Source: Chitinophagaceae bacterium 26-R-25 (GTDB lineage: Bacteria; Bacteroidota; Bacteroidia; Chitinophagales; Chitinophagaceae). From it: a DNA stretch of 64,000 nucleotides. The translations under genes were made by a program, and so were the position numbers. Position 1 is the first letter of the stretch; each line of letters opens with the position of its first letter. The stretch is from NCBI GenBank assembly GCA_029906195.1, contig JARWSJ010000001.1:1-64000 (forward strand). The letters are read 5' to 3'. The notes under the pieces were generated by a model. The model worked only from the letters and a program-made list of their open reading frames with translations, was not told where the DNA came from and made no database searches. Of this stretch, positions 18,988 through 27,586 are shown piece after piece.

Positions 18988-20556
18988 TTATTTTGAGAGG
19001 TGGATTACTTTTAGTGGATTCGTAGTCTTTGTTCTTTCGATATCGACAGACTGATTTTTATTGATCGTCCTCTTGCTGTGCCTTTTGAATTCTCCATCAT
19101 CATCAATCAGTTTGTCTGCTACTTTTTCCATGCTCTCACTGATATTCTTTTTGTTGGCCCATACATAAACCTCCGTTGTTTTTACGGATGTATGGCCAAG
19201 CATCCTGCTGACAGTTTTTAATTCCACTCCATTGTTGAAAGCAATCTCATTGGCAAAAAAGAATCTTGCCTTATGAGTGTTCAGCTTTATTTTGATTCCA
19301 GCCGCCGCGGCCACTTCTTTTAACGCTCGGTTATATGCCTGGTTGGTTGGAACTGGGAGCAAACGATTTCTTCTTACGCACACAGGATGATCGCTGTATT
19401 TATCCAGCAGTTTAATTGCTGGAGGTAATAAAGGAACAGCCTCTTCGTTGCTACTCTTTTGCCTGTTGGTGTTAATCCATAACTTTTCATCAAAACCTTT
19501 CACGATATCTTTTGCAGAAAGATTAAACAACTCGAGGTAGGAGAGACCTGTGTAGCAGCCAAACAAAAAAACATCACGCACTTCGTTCAGCATGCCTTTT
19601 TCAAACACCAACTCTTTCATATTATGCATCTGCTCCATCGTTGGCCATGATGGGATAGGGTTCTTATAGCCACATTTGAAAAGTGTAAACATGTTGCTGG
19701 ATATCCATCCATTTGCAACAGCGCGATCAAATATTTCTTTTATACTTTGGGAGTATTTTGATGCCGTGTTATTGCCTACACCGAAATGAGTCAATTGATA
19801 TTTATGCAAATCAGAAATGAAGTTATACTGCATCTCCTCTAAGAATAGGTCATGCTTTTTATACCGGTAGAAAATAAACGACTGATACCTCTTTTTTCTG
19901 CCAATCATTTTTTCGAGACTGTTGGGTGAGCGTTTACCTGCTAAGCATAGCTGTAAAAAATTGAGCAGGTATTCATTGATGGCAAGAAGGAAAGTCTTTT
20001 TATGTTTTTTGTTATCGAAGATTTTGTTGGCAAAAAAGGTAAGCGATTCAAGAGAAACTCGAAGGTGCTTGAAAGTCTGTTGTAATTGTTTGTTTTTTTC
20101 TTCGCTTGGTACGGCATCAAACGCATAAGCTTTTAGGTAATCATCATTGTGGGTCAGATACTTTGTTATTAGGGCATCTAGTTGCTCGCTTAAGGAAAGA
20201 TTATCCTCTTTGTCCTTTTCAATAGCCTGCGCATTTATAGGCGTTTTGTAATTGTTTTTAACCTGTGCTGGGGTGACTGCTTCAAATTGTGCCTTGAGGA
20301 TGTTAAAATGCTGCTCCAGGTCGGCTTGGATCTTTATGAGTCTTTTGTTAAGGTTTACGGCGCCGGGAAATGTAGTCCGTATCACCTTGCGCTCGGCATC
20401 CCAGGCCTGTTCTGGTAAACTAATACCTGTTGCGATTTCGTCTCTGAGACCGTCGATGCTGATGCGGACATAAATAGGCGCAATGCCTTTCTCGGATTTC
20501 CTTGTTTTTCTCAAATAGATGAGAAAAGAGAGCTTTTGTAACACTTGCATGTTCAA
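18988..20556 (-). CDS. Tyrosine site-specific integrase (IntDOT-like)
   Basis: 522 residues: N-terminal arm-binding domain (FLIYLRKTRKSEKGIAPIYV, typical of Bacteroidota integrases), a SAM-like core-binding domain and a C-terminal catalytic domain. Catalytic residues visible are a Lys in the beta-hairpin (NTNRQKSSNEEAVPLLPP), HKAR for the His-x-x-Arg box, LGHTS, and the nucleophile Tyr in TTEVYVWANKK. The usual first Arg is replaced: the segment reads CYTGLSYLEL, with Ser where most recombinases have Arg, as reported for the conjugative-transposon integrase IntDOT. Located 220 bp from the 3' end of tRNA-Arg, so it probably inserted the neighbouring island. Confidence 0.9.
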   Translation of the reverse strand: MNMQVLQKLSFLIYLRKTRKSEKGIAPIYVRISIDGLRDEIATGISLPEQAWDAERKVIRTTFPGAVNLNKRLIKIQADLEQHFNILKAQFEAVTPAQVKNNYKTPINAQAIEKDKEDNLSLSEQLDALITKYLTHNDDYLKAYAFDAVPSEEKNKQLQQTFKHLRVSLESLTFFANKIFDNKKHKKTFLLAINEYLLNFLQLCLAGKRSPNSLEKMIGRKKRYQSFIFYRYKKHDLFLEEMQYNFISDLHKYQLTHFGVGNNTASKYSQSIKEIFDRAVANGWISSNMFTLFKCGYKNPIPSWPTMEQMHNMKELVFEKGMLNEVRDVFLFGCYTGLSYLELFNLSAKDIVKGFDEKLWINTNRQKSSNEEAVPLLPPAIKLLDKYSDHPVCVRRNRLLPVPTNQAYNRALKEVAAAAGIKIKLNTHKARFFFANEIAFNNGVELKTVSRMLGHTSVKTTEVYVWANKKNISESMEKVADKLIDDDGEFKRHSKRTINKNQSVDIERTKTTNPLKVIHLSK

Positions 20557-20622
20557 TTCATTTTAAATTTTTAAAACGCTCTTCTAAATCGTAAAAATGC
20601 GTTGAAGTGCAGGTGTAGTCGC

Positions 20623-20660
20623 AGGTGTCCATAAAGTTATGGACACCTAATTGGACACCT
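20623..20660. promoter_or_regulatory. Palindrome and half-site upstream of the integrase
   Basis: AGGTGTCCATAA / TTATGGACACCT forms a perfect 12-bp inverted repeat with a 2-base centre (20623-20648). A further half-site GGACACCT follows at 20653-20660 and a partial AGGTGTAG at 20611. The spacing suggests an operator or a recombinase/excisionase arm site. It lies 67-104 bp upstream of the integrase start. Confidence 0.5.
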
Positions 20661-20743
20661 AAAATGCCACCTTTTTAATTAAAATGGTTTGAAATGTTTT
20701 GATATCGAAATCCGTGGAAAGCCTTACTGGGCGGGCTTATATG

Positions 20744-20774
20744 CAAAAAAATAGCGCAATGTGAATTGCGCTAT
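20744..20774 (-). terminator. Terminator of tRNA-Arg
   Basis: Perfect 10-bp stem ATAGCGCAAT / ATTGCGCTAT with a 4-base loop, followed on the minus strand by a run of seven Ts. It begins 2 bp past the tRNA 3' end. Confidence 0.85.
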
Positions 20775-20776
20775 CG

Positions 20777-20850
<74 letters not shown>

Positions 20851-20934
20851 TTTTTGAGATTTTTTTCCGAACATTTTGTTCGAGAAGGCTGCAAAAGTAA
20901 AAAATGTTTAGTTTGCACCCAAACAATTTTTCAA

Positions 20935-21606
20935 ATGGACGTAAAAATAGATGACAGTTGGAAGGAAGCGCTGAAGCAGGAATTCCCTAAAACCTACTTC
21001 CAGCAGATAGTTACGCACCTGAAAACCGAAAGAGTGACCGGCGAAACTATTTATCCACCGGGCTCATTAATCTTCAACGCCTACAATCTTACACCGTTTG
21101 AAAACGTAAAAGTGGTGATTATTGGCCAGGATCCTTACCACAACCCCGGTCAGGCGCACGGACTGAGTTTTTCTGTGCCAGATGGCGTTACCCCGCCGCC
21201 TTCACTCATCAATATTTTTAAAGAACTACATTCTGATATAGGTATGGCGATACCCAAATCGGGCAATCTTACCAAATGGGCGGAGCAGGGCGTAATGTTG
21301 CTCAATGCATCGCTCACGGTACGAAAAAACGAACCGATGAGCCACGCGAAGATCGGTTGGGCAGAATTTACCAACAGTACGATCAAAAGAATTTCCGAAC
21401 AGAAAGAGAATGTTGTTTTCCTGTTATGGGGAAAATTTGCGCAGGAAAAACAAGAATTGATCGATGAAACAAAACACCTCGTGTTAAAAGCTGCCCACCC
21501 ATCACCGTTCAGTGCAGAGAAAGGATTTTTCGGCTGTCAACACTTTTCTAAAGCAAATAATTACCTGGTAAAAAACGGCATCGATCCTATCGATTGGAAA
21601 CTGTAG
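20935..21606 (+). CDS. ung: Uracil-DNA glycosylase, family 1
   Basis: 223 residues from ATG 20935; the open frame extends upstream through the tRNA antisense, which is not coding. It removes uracil from DNA to start base-excision repair, in the cytoplasm. Motifs: water-activating loop VVIIGQDPYHNPGQAHGLSF (Asp 66 catalytic) and the DNA-intercalation loop AAHPSPFSAEKGFFG. The length is typical of the family. It stands alone, between the tRNA and plsC. Confidence 0.97.
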   Translation: MDVKIDDSWKEALKQEFPKTYFQQIVTHLKTERVTGETIYPPGSLIFNAYNLTPFENVKVVIIGQDPYHNPGQAHGLSFSVPDGVTPPPSLINIFKELHSDIGMAIPKSGNLTKWAEQGVMLLNASLTVRKNEPMSHAKIGWAEFTNSTIKRISEQKENVVFLLWGKFAQEKQELIDETKHLVLKAAHPSPFSAEKGFFGCQHFSKANNYLVKNGIDPIDWKL

Positions 21607-21694
21607 AAAAGTAAAAATTCAAAAATAAAAAGTAAAAAAAATGCTGACTTGCACGGTCAACAGTTTTTGAATTTTGACTTTTTATTTTTGACTT
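21607..21694. repeat. Word-type inverted repeat between ung and plsC
   Basis: Left arm 21607-21637 (AAAAGTAAAAATTCAAAAAT and continuing) is the near inverse complement of right arm 21664-21694 (TTTTTGAATTTTGACTTTTT and continuing). The 26-base loop is unrelated. Both arms repeat the same short words, a style seen at many gaps downstream. Confidence 0.75.
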
Positions 21695-21738
21695 ATGATT
21701 AATAAACCTGATTGACCAAATACAATTTTTCGCCATTC

Positions 21739-22485
21739 ATGAGAATCATTAAGGAGATACTTGGAAGAATATTCGCACTTTGGGGCCTGCTGATCTTTTT
21801 TATCACTATGCTGGTCGCGTTGCCTGTCATTTGGGCAACGGGTTCTTATGGCGAACCCAAAAGCACCGTCAGCTTTGTGAAAATTGCAAAAAGGTGGATG
21901 CACATTTACCTGTATCTGATTGGTTGTCCTGTGACGGCGAAAGGGCAGGAGAACTTTAAAGAAGGTGAAACATATATTGTGTTGTGCAACCACAACTCGC
22001 TGATGGATGTGCCGCTATCGTTTCCCGAAATTCCGGGGGGCAACAAAACCATTGCAAAGGCTGAGTTTGCGAAAGTGCCGCTCTTTGGCATGATCTATAA
22101 AAGAGGCAGTGTGCTGGTGGACAGAAAAAGCGATGAGAGCCGCAGGAAAAGTATCGATGCGATGAAGAAGGTCTTGCTTTCCGGTATGCACATGTGCATC
22201 TATCCGGAGGGTACGCGCAACCAAACCGATAAGCCGTTGAAAGACTTCTACGACGGTGCTTTTAAGCTGGCAACTGATACTAAAAAGCCCATCATTCCGG
22301 GCATTATCTTCAACACGAAAAAAACATTGCCTGCCAGCAAGTTCTTCTTTTTGTGGCCACACAAATTATCCATTCATTTCCTCCCACCCATACACATTGA
22401 AGATAACATTTCCAGCAAAGAGCTAAAGGAAAAAGTGTACAAGGTGATGGAGAAGTATTATGTGGAGCACAGTAGTACTGAATAA
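21739..22485 (+). CDS. plsC: 1-acyl-sn-glycerol-3-phosphate acyltransferase (PlsC family)
   Basis: 248 residues from ATG 21739 (an upstream TTG at 21712 is less likely). It transfers an acyl chain to lysophosphatidate to make phosphatidate at the inner membrane. Motif I CNHNSLMDVP has the catalytic His 85 and Asp 90 (HX4D); motif III appears as IYPEGTRNQ. An N-terminal membrane helix spans about residues 10-34 (RIFALWGLLIFFITMLVALP). Its last codons and stop run into a tandem repeat. Confidence 0.92.
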   Translation: MRIIKEILGRIFALWGLLIFFITMLVALPVIWATGSYGEPKSTVSFVKIAKRWMHIYLYLIGCPVTAKGQENFKEGETYIVLCNHNSLMDVPLSFPEIPGGNKTIAKAEFAKVPLFGMIYKRGSVLVDRKSDESRRKSIDAMKKVLLSGMHMCIYPEGTRNQTDKPLKDFYDGAFKLATDTKKPIIPGIIFNTKKTLPASKFFFLWPHKLSIHFLPPIHIEDNISSKELKEKVYKVMEKYYVEHSSTE

Positions 22486-22570
22486 CTGAATAACTGAATA
22501 ACTGAATAACTGAAAAGTTCGAATGTCGAAAAGACTTTCAAATATTCAACCCTTCAGTTAGTCAGTTCGG
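22478..22570. repeat. Tandem CTGAATAA repeat with inverse arm
   Basis: ACTGAATA is repeated about four and a half times from 22478, overlapping the plsC stop; a shorter inverse arm (TTCAGTTAGTCAGTT) lies at 22551-22565. Confidence 0.65.
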
Positions 22571-22602
22571 AGTCCGTATTGAAAGACATTGAATAAATAG
22601 TA

Positions 22603-22623
22603 GAGACGCGTTGAACGCGTCTC
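22603..22623. repeat. Palindromic repeat, copy 1 (GAGACGCGTT type)
   Basis: GAGACGCGTT, one central G, then AACGCGTCTC: a perfect 21-base palindrome apart from its centre. Copy 2 is at 22718 and an imperfect copy 3 at 37579. Confidence 0.85.
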
Positions 22624-22660
22624 CCTCTAGCACATCCAGCGTGTTCTCTTAACCAGATGT

Positions 22661-22706
22661 AAAATGCCCGATAAACGAAAATGTTTTCGTGTATCGGGCA
22701 TTTTTT
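22661..22706. terminator. Bidirectional terminator between plsC and the SIP gene
   Basis: Outer stem AAAATGCCCGATA / TATCGGGCATTTT with inner ACGAAAA / TTTTCGT pairing, A-run on one side and T-run on the other, so it can end transcripts from both convergent genes. Confidence 0.85.
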
Positions 22707-22717
22707 CAGGTGTTACA

Positions 22718-22738
22718 GAGACGCGTTCAACGCGTCTC
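22718..22738. repeat. Palindromic repeat, copy 2 (GAGACGCGTT type)
   Basis: Inverse orientation of copy 1 (centre C instead of G). With copy 1 it brackets the terminator symmetrically. Its last base is the first base of the SIP gene's stop codon complement. Confidence 0.85.
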
Positions 22739-23451
22739 TACTTTCCCCAAAACGGCGCCACCTTAATTTGTCCCCTGCCAACGCCTCTTTGCATCAGGTA
22801 TTTTCTAAAACGTTGAATGGAATATATTCTTCCCGCTAAATAGTAAGTGGCATTCTTCCAAACTTCCCAACAATTCTCATGCATATCTTCCATCCATTGA
22901 ATGCTGTTAACTGCGGGAGCGTCTGCAGATTCTTCCACACGTTCCAGCAACAGGCTCAGTTCTTTCAGCGCACATTCATTTTCCTCCCTTAGCTCCAGTA
23001 CTCCCAAGTATTCATGATCCAGATCTAGCGCAATTTCTTTAAAACCGTGGAACAAACCGATAGATGTTTCATCGCCAAAGAAGAAGTGATGCTTTGTGTT
23101 TTTGTTGTATTGCATGTTGCTTCGCTCCGCATGGAACTTAAGCATGTCGCCCTTTTCCAGGTGCGTTACCCAATCGCTTCCGGGGCCTTTTCTGTTTAAA
23201 TAGAATATCACCGTAAAACGGCCAAACAACTCATCAAACGTAGAAATGGTATAGTGACGGAAATTGTTATCGTCCACACGAAACTGTATTTCGTGTCCGG
23301 GTAAAAATCCGGTTCTGTAATAATCTCCGCTAAAGGTAACCGACAAGATATCTTGGGAAAGGTAAGTCATGCTTTCAACCTCTGCGGTATATAACCAGGG
23401 ATCAAACACGTTGACAACTGTATCTGCCAGCCATTTTGGTATTGTGGACAT
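22738..23451 (-). CDS. Siderophore-interacting protein (FAD-binding ferric-siderophore reductase family)
   Basis: 237 residues, cytoplasmic. N-terminal ferredoxin-reductase-like FAD domain with the flavin-binding R-x-Y-T box FRHYTISTFDE near residue 65 and GPGSDWVTHLEKGDMLKFH near 90-110, typical of the SIP family; the C-terminal half (YYLAGRIYSIQRFRKYLMQR) is the NAD(P)H side. SIP enzymes reduce ferric siderophores to release iron. Divergent from an AraC regulator and close to a TonB siderophore receptor, which supports the role. Expression probably responds to iron through the regulator. Confidence 0.85.
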   Translation of the reverse strand: MSTIPKWLADTVVNVFDPWLYTAEVESMTYLSQDILSVTFSGDYYRTGFLPGHEIQFRVDDNNFRHYTISTFDELFGRFTVIFYLNRKGPGSDWVTHLEKGDMLKFHAERSNMQYNKNTKHHFFFGDETSIGLFHGFKEIALDLDHEYLGVLELREENECALKELSLLLERVEESADAPAVNSIQWMEDMHENCWEVWKNATYYLAGRIYSIQRFRKYLMQRGVGRGQIKVAPFWGK

Positions 23452-23617
23452 ATAGATGTTGGTTTAAATGGTTTAATGAAATAGTGCAGTTGCAACAACG
23501 AAGCAATATTTAATACCCGGTCAACTGCTTTAAGTACTAATTTTATGCAATATTAATTCTGCTTGTCAATTCCTCTTTTACACTAACGGGATAGAAAATT
23601 ATATAAAACGGATTTTT
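23452..23617. promoter_or_regulatory. Divergent promoter region of SIP and AraC genes
   Basis: 166 bp shared by two divergent starts, so it must hold both promoters and probably the AraC-type binding site. I saw no exact TAnnTTTG box and no clear direct repeat. Confidence 0.5.
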
Positions 23618-24613
23618 ATGGCGATGGATGTATATGATTCCGGCGGCAAAAAATTTATAGTAGGCAGTGGCTTTTTTTATGATGCGATCGATAAACCTTT
23701 GGTGGCTGAAAGGCGCGAGAAATATAGCTTCCCCTTCGGAGATGCGGAACTCGTGCAAATTGCATTCTCAGGTATTTACATCGTATACGGCGACATGGTG
23801 ATGAAGGAAAACAAACGCCTTCGATTTGATGTGGTGGAACAGCATGACCTGGTGGAAATGCATTTTACCTTGAAGGGCATTGGCGCCATGACAAATTTTG
23901 CCAATGGCCAAACTTACATGTTCAAAGAAAATGAACACAACCTTCACTACACACCGCAGTTTTCAGGAGAGGGTAACTACAAGAAGGGACAGCAGCACAG
24001 ATTTTTTGAAGTTCATTTTACAACCGAATATTTTTTTGAGTTAACTAAGAATAGTAGTCCTGCACTCATGAGCTTTGCAGAAAGTGTGGCGGCAAACAAG
24101 ACCGCAGATTTTTGTAAAGAAAATCTTCCCATCACACTTGCTATGCATCAGTGCATTCATGAAATTATGAATTGCAAAGTAACAGGCGGACTCAAGTTGA
24201 TGTTCCTGCAATCAAAATGTGTTGAACTCCTCATATTGCAGGCGCAAGCTTATGAAGATGCGTTGGGTAAACCTTCATCGTCCATCATCAAAACAGATTT
24301 TGATAAGGAGCGCATTTTATTTGCAAGGGACTTTCTGATTCAAAATGCACAACAACCACCAACATTACGCGAGCTTTCAAAAATTGCCGGCATCAACGAA
24401 TTCAAATTAAAAAAAGGATTCAAAGAAGTGTTTAATACAACGGTCTTCGGCTTCCTTGCCGATCACAAACTAGGACAGGCAAAGGATTTGCTTGGCTCAG
24501 GAAACATCTCCATCAAAGAACTCGCCGATGATCTAGGCTATTCATCTGTGCAACATTTTAGTACAGCGTTTAAGAAGAAGTTTGGTGTATCGCCCGGTAG
24601 GGCGAACAATTAG
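23618..24613 (+). CDS. AraC-family transcriptional regulator of siderophore uptake
   Basis: 331 residues (ATG 23618; a second ATG at 23624 is equally possible). The N-terminal ~220 residues are a sensor domain of the PchR-like type (QHDLVEMHFTLKGIGAMTNF). The C-terminal ~100 residues hold two helix-turn-helix units: LRELSKIAGINEFKLKKGFK and IKELADDLGYSSVQHFSTAF, then KKKFGVSP, the AraC signature. PchR-like regulators sense ferric siderophores and activate the receptor gene. Here it is divergent from the SIP gene and followed by the TonB receptor, fitting that role. Confidence 0.9.
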   Translation: MAMDVYDSGGKKFIVGSGFFYDAIDKPLVAERREKYSFPFGDAELVQIAFSGIYIVYGDMVMKENKRLRFDVVEQHDLVEMHFTLKGIGAMTNFANGQTYMFKENEHNLHYTPQFSGEGNYKKGQQHRFFEVHFTTEYFFELTKNSSPALMSFAESVAANKTADFCKENLPITLAMHQCIHEIMNCKVTGGLKLMFLQSKCVELLILQAQAYEDALGKPSSSIIKTDFDKERILFARDFLIQNAQQPPTLRELSKIAGINEFKLKKGFKEVFNTTVFGFLADHKLGQAKDLLGSGNISIKELADDLGYSSVQHFSTAFKKKFGVSPGRANN

Positions 24614-24795
24614 GAATTAAGAATTGGGAATTAAGAATGCATTCTGCGTAGCTTTGGTTACTAATAAGTGCATAGTCCATGGGGAAGCTGATTGTGCAAT
24701 GACAATTGGTTTTTCTTAAACAGATAACATTTTAGTAAACACAAACGAGCCTGCCGAGCAACAATTCTTAATTCTTAATTCCTAATTCTTAATTG
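24611..24795. repeat. Word-type inverted repeat (GGAATTAAGAATT family)
   Basis: Left arm 24611-24640 (TAGGAATTAAGAATTGGGAA and continuing) begins in the AraC stop codon; the right arm 24761-24795 is its inverse (ATTCTTAATTCTTAATTCCT and continuing). The 120-base loop shows no gene. The same words recur at 52023-52253. Confidence 0.75.
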
Positions 24796-24886
24796 AATTT
24801 GTTTTTCCCATCCGCGTAAACCTTTTTCCCGATCGCGCTTTCCATTTAATTGTCATCGTTACAATTTTGCTGACAAATAAAAACTT

Positions 24887-27325
24887 ATGCGCAGGAAATA
24901 TTACCAGCAGATTTGTAGACTACTATTCACTTTCACACTAATTATATTTTCAACCCAGGTAATTTTTGCAAACGAAATAGAAGACGGTACCGGCGTCATC
25001 AAAGGGAAAGTCTCTACCAGCGATGGAAGCGCGGCAGTAGCTGTTTCGGTAAAAGTGAAAGGGACTAAGAGAGTGGTGGCTACAGAAGATGATGGTTCCT
25101 TCATTATTAAAAATATAAAACCCGGTAATTATCAACTTGAAGTTTCATTGATTGGTTATGACGACGTGCTACAGGATGTGACGGTTACGGAGAAAGCAAC
25201 TTCCAATGTTGCCATCAAATTGACTGTTACAAACAAGCAGCTGGAAGAGGTAATTGTTAGTGGCTCCGGTAAGTTGACAAAAAAGGAAAGCGACTATGTA
25301 GCAAAGATGCCTTTGAAGAACATGGAGAATCCGCAGGTGTTTGCCGTGATATCAGGGGCGACATTAAAAGAACAATTGATTTCCAGCTATGATGAAGCTG
25401 TAAAAAATGCGCCTGGTATTGATAAGCTTTGGTCATCAACAGGAAGAGAAGGAGATGGTACAAGTTACTATTCACTAAGAGGGTTTGCAGTGCAGCCAAC
25501 ATTGGTGAATGGCTTGCCAGGCTTGACAAACGGCGGTCTTGAAATTTCCAACATCGAACGCATTGAAGTGGTGAAAGGCCCTTCCGGTACATTGTATGGA
25601 AGCAGTCTGATTTCGTACGGTGGCCTTATCAATACCGTAACAAAAAAACCTTTCAGTAATTTTCGCGGAGACATCAGCTATACAGGCGGCAGCTATGGCT
25701 TGAACCGGTTTACTGCAGACATCAATGCGCCACTGGATAAGACAGGAAAAGTATTGCTGCGTGTAAATGGTGCCTTCCATAATGAAAACAGTTTCCAGGA
25801 TGCAGGCTTTAAGAAAATAAGATTCTTTGCGCCTTCACTATCTTACCAGGTGAGCGACAAGCTTTCATTTTTACTGAATGCTGAATTCCTTGGACAGGAA
25901 AGCACAAACCCGATGATGTTGTTCTTCGATCGCTCTGCACCCTTGCTGGCAAAGAACCTGGACGAGTTGGGTTACAATAAAAAGATGTCTTTCACCAGTA
26001 ATAACCTTAGCATAAAAACGCCGGTTACAACATTGCAGGCGCTGATGAATTACAAACTTTCAGATCACTGGACTTCACAAACTGTGGTGTCCCAAAGCAC
26101 TGCAAGATCAGAAGGATATTATTCTTACCTGTATGAGGTTTCGCAGTACATTCCCGGTTATCCAAACATTCCCGGTGTGTTCGGAAGATATATCAACAAG
26201 CAAAACGGATCGACAAATACGTTTGATGTTCAACAAAACTTCATGGGCGATGTGAAGTTTGGCAACATGCGCAACAGGCTCGTAGCGGGGCTTGATTACT
26301 TTAACAGAAACACGATCAGCAATGGAACAGATTATGCAGGTATGGGCATGGTGACAATGACAGATCCTCAAACTGATTTGCTTACACAGCCACATGTGGA
26401 TTCTGCTTTGCAAAGTGCAGCAGGTTCTAACTCAAATACTACGCAACAAGTGTACAGTGCTTATGCGTCTGACGTGTTCAACTTCACGCCGGAATTATCT
26501 GTAATGGCGAGCCTTCGCGTTGACCATTTTAAAAACGGCGGCATGACTTCAGCCAGTGCTGATCAATATGAACAAACTGCGTTCTCTCCCAAATTTGGTA
26601 TCGTTTACCAACCAATCAGAGATAAAGTGTCGTTGTTCGTTAATTACATGAACGGCTTTTCGAACACAGCTCCAAGGGAAGTCGTGGATAATGGCAAAAC
26701 AAGTATGAAAACTTTCAGACCCGAAAAAGCAAACCAGTTTGAAGGTGGTGTGAAACTTTCTTTGATAAAAAACAAGGTCGTAGCAACAGTAAGTTATTAT
26801 GACATCCTTGTTAGTAACATTGTAATGTCTGATCCTGCAAACGACTCAACTACCACCAAATACATTCAGGGCGGTAAAAGGTACAGCAAAGGTTTTGAAG
26901 CGGATGTTGCAGCAAATCCTGTGGCAGGCCTCGATTTCATAGTTGGTTATTCTTATAACAACAGCAAGGTTACAAAAACTGATGCGAAAGACTACATCGA
27001 CAGACGTCCTGAAGAAGCAGGTCCAAAACATCTAGCCAATGCATGGATCACCTATAAATTCACATCCGGTGCCGTTAAAGGTTTTGGTGCGGGCTTCGGC
27101 GGTAACTATGCAAGTGAAAACATGATTCTGAACAGAACAACAACAGGCGTGTTTACTTTGCCTTCTTACACGGTCTTGAATGCATCTTTGTTCTACAACG
27201 CAGATAAATTCACCATTACCGCAAAATTAGATAACATTACCAATAAAGAATATTACAAGGGCTGGTCCACTATCGAACCTCAAATGCCGAGAAGGTTTGC
27301 AGCCGGTATCTCTTTCCGCTTCTAG
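24887..27325 (+). CDS. TonB-dependent siderophore receptor
   Basis: 812 residues with a signal peptide (residues 1-28, ending VIFANE). Domains in order: carboxypeptidase-regulatory-like beta-sandwich (about 36-115, IKGKVSTSDGSAAVAVSVKV), a TonB-box-like LEEVIVSGSG, plug (about 135-245, with SYYSLRGFAVQPTLVNGLPG and IERIEVVKGPSGTLYGSSL), then a 22-strand-type barrel ending PRRFAAGISFRF with the terminal Phe needed for membrane insertion. It imports ferric siderophores across the outer membrane using TonB energy. Neighbouring SIP and AraC genes support this substrate class; the exact siderophore cannot be read. Confidence 0.93.
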   Translation: MRRKYYQQICRLLFTFTLIIFSTQVIFANEIEDGTGVIKGKVSTSDGSAAVAVSVKVKGTKRVVATEDDGSFIIKNIKPGNYQLEVSLIGYDDVLQDVTVTEKATSNVAIKLTVTNKQLEEVIVSGSGKLTKKESDYVAKMPLKNMENPQVFAVISGATLKEQLISSYDEAVKNAPGIDKLWSSTGREGDGTSYYSLRGFAVQPTLVNGLPGLTNGGLEISNIERIEVVKGPSGTLYGSSLISYGGLINTVTKKPFSNFRGDISYTGGSYGLNRFTADINAPLDKTGKVLLRVNGAFHNENSFQDAGFKKIRFFAPSLSYQVSDKLSFLLNAEFLGQESTNPMMLFFDRSAPLLAKNLDELGYNKKMSFTSNNLSIKTPVTTLQALMNYKLSDHWTSQTVVSQSTARSEGYYSYLYEVSQYIPGYPNIPGVFGRYINKQNGSTNTFDVQQNFMGDVKFGNMRNRLVAGLDYFNRNTISNGTDYAGMGMVTMTDPQTDLLTQPHVDSALQSAAGSNSNTTQQVYSAYASDVFNFTPELSVMASLRVDHFKNGGMTSASADQYEQTAFSPKFGIVYQPIRDKVSLFVNYMNGFSNTAPREVVDNGKTSMKTFRPEKANQFEGGVKLSLIKNKVVATVSYYDILVSNIVMSDPANDSTTTKYIQGGKRYSKGFEADVAANPVAGLDFIVGYSYNNSKVTKTDAKDYIDRRPEEAGPKHLANAWITYKFTSGAVKGFGAGFGGNYASENMILNRTTTGVFTLPSYTVLNASLFYNADKFTITAKLDNITNKEYYKGWSTIEPQMPRRFAAGISFRF

Positions 27326-27351
27326 TTTTTTATCATCTACGGTTTAATTGC

Positions 27352-27379
27352 AAATGCGTCCTTCGGGGCGCATTTTTTG
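27352..27379 (+). terminator. Terminator of the TonB receptor gene
   Basis: Stem AATGCGTCC / GGGCGCATT with a TTCG loop followed by T6, 27 bp after the stop. Confidence 0.88.
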
Positions 27380-27381
27380 TA

Positions 27382-27537
27382 ACCACAGAGTTAACAGAGT
27401 TTTTTTTCACAGAGGAAAGGAGAATGCTCACATTCATATGACCTTTTGTTTCCTGCCGTTGTCTATTGAGAATTTGCTACTTATGTTAGTTGCCCTTCTC
27501 CTTTCCTCTGTGAAAAAAAACTCCTTCTCTCTGTGGT
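27382..27537. repeat. Word-type inverted repeat (ACCACAGAG family)
   Basis: Left arm 27382-27422 (ACCACAGAGTTAACAGAG, T-run, CACAGAGGAAAGGAG) and right arm 27498-27537 (CTCCTTTCCTCTGTG, A-run, ending CTCTGTGGT). The arms are about 40 bases with few mismatches and a 75-base loop. Confidence 0.8.
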
Positions 27538-27586
27538 GAAAACAAGTGCCGAAGGCACTCAAAAAAAATCGTTTATTTGCAGCTCA

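Noticed and set aside
27533-27586. 18-codon extension of the MBL-fold gene
   Set aside because: It encodes repeat-derived and hairpin DNA, and the conserved protein start is at 27587.
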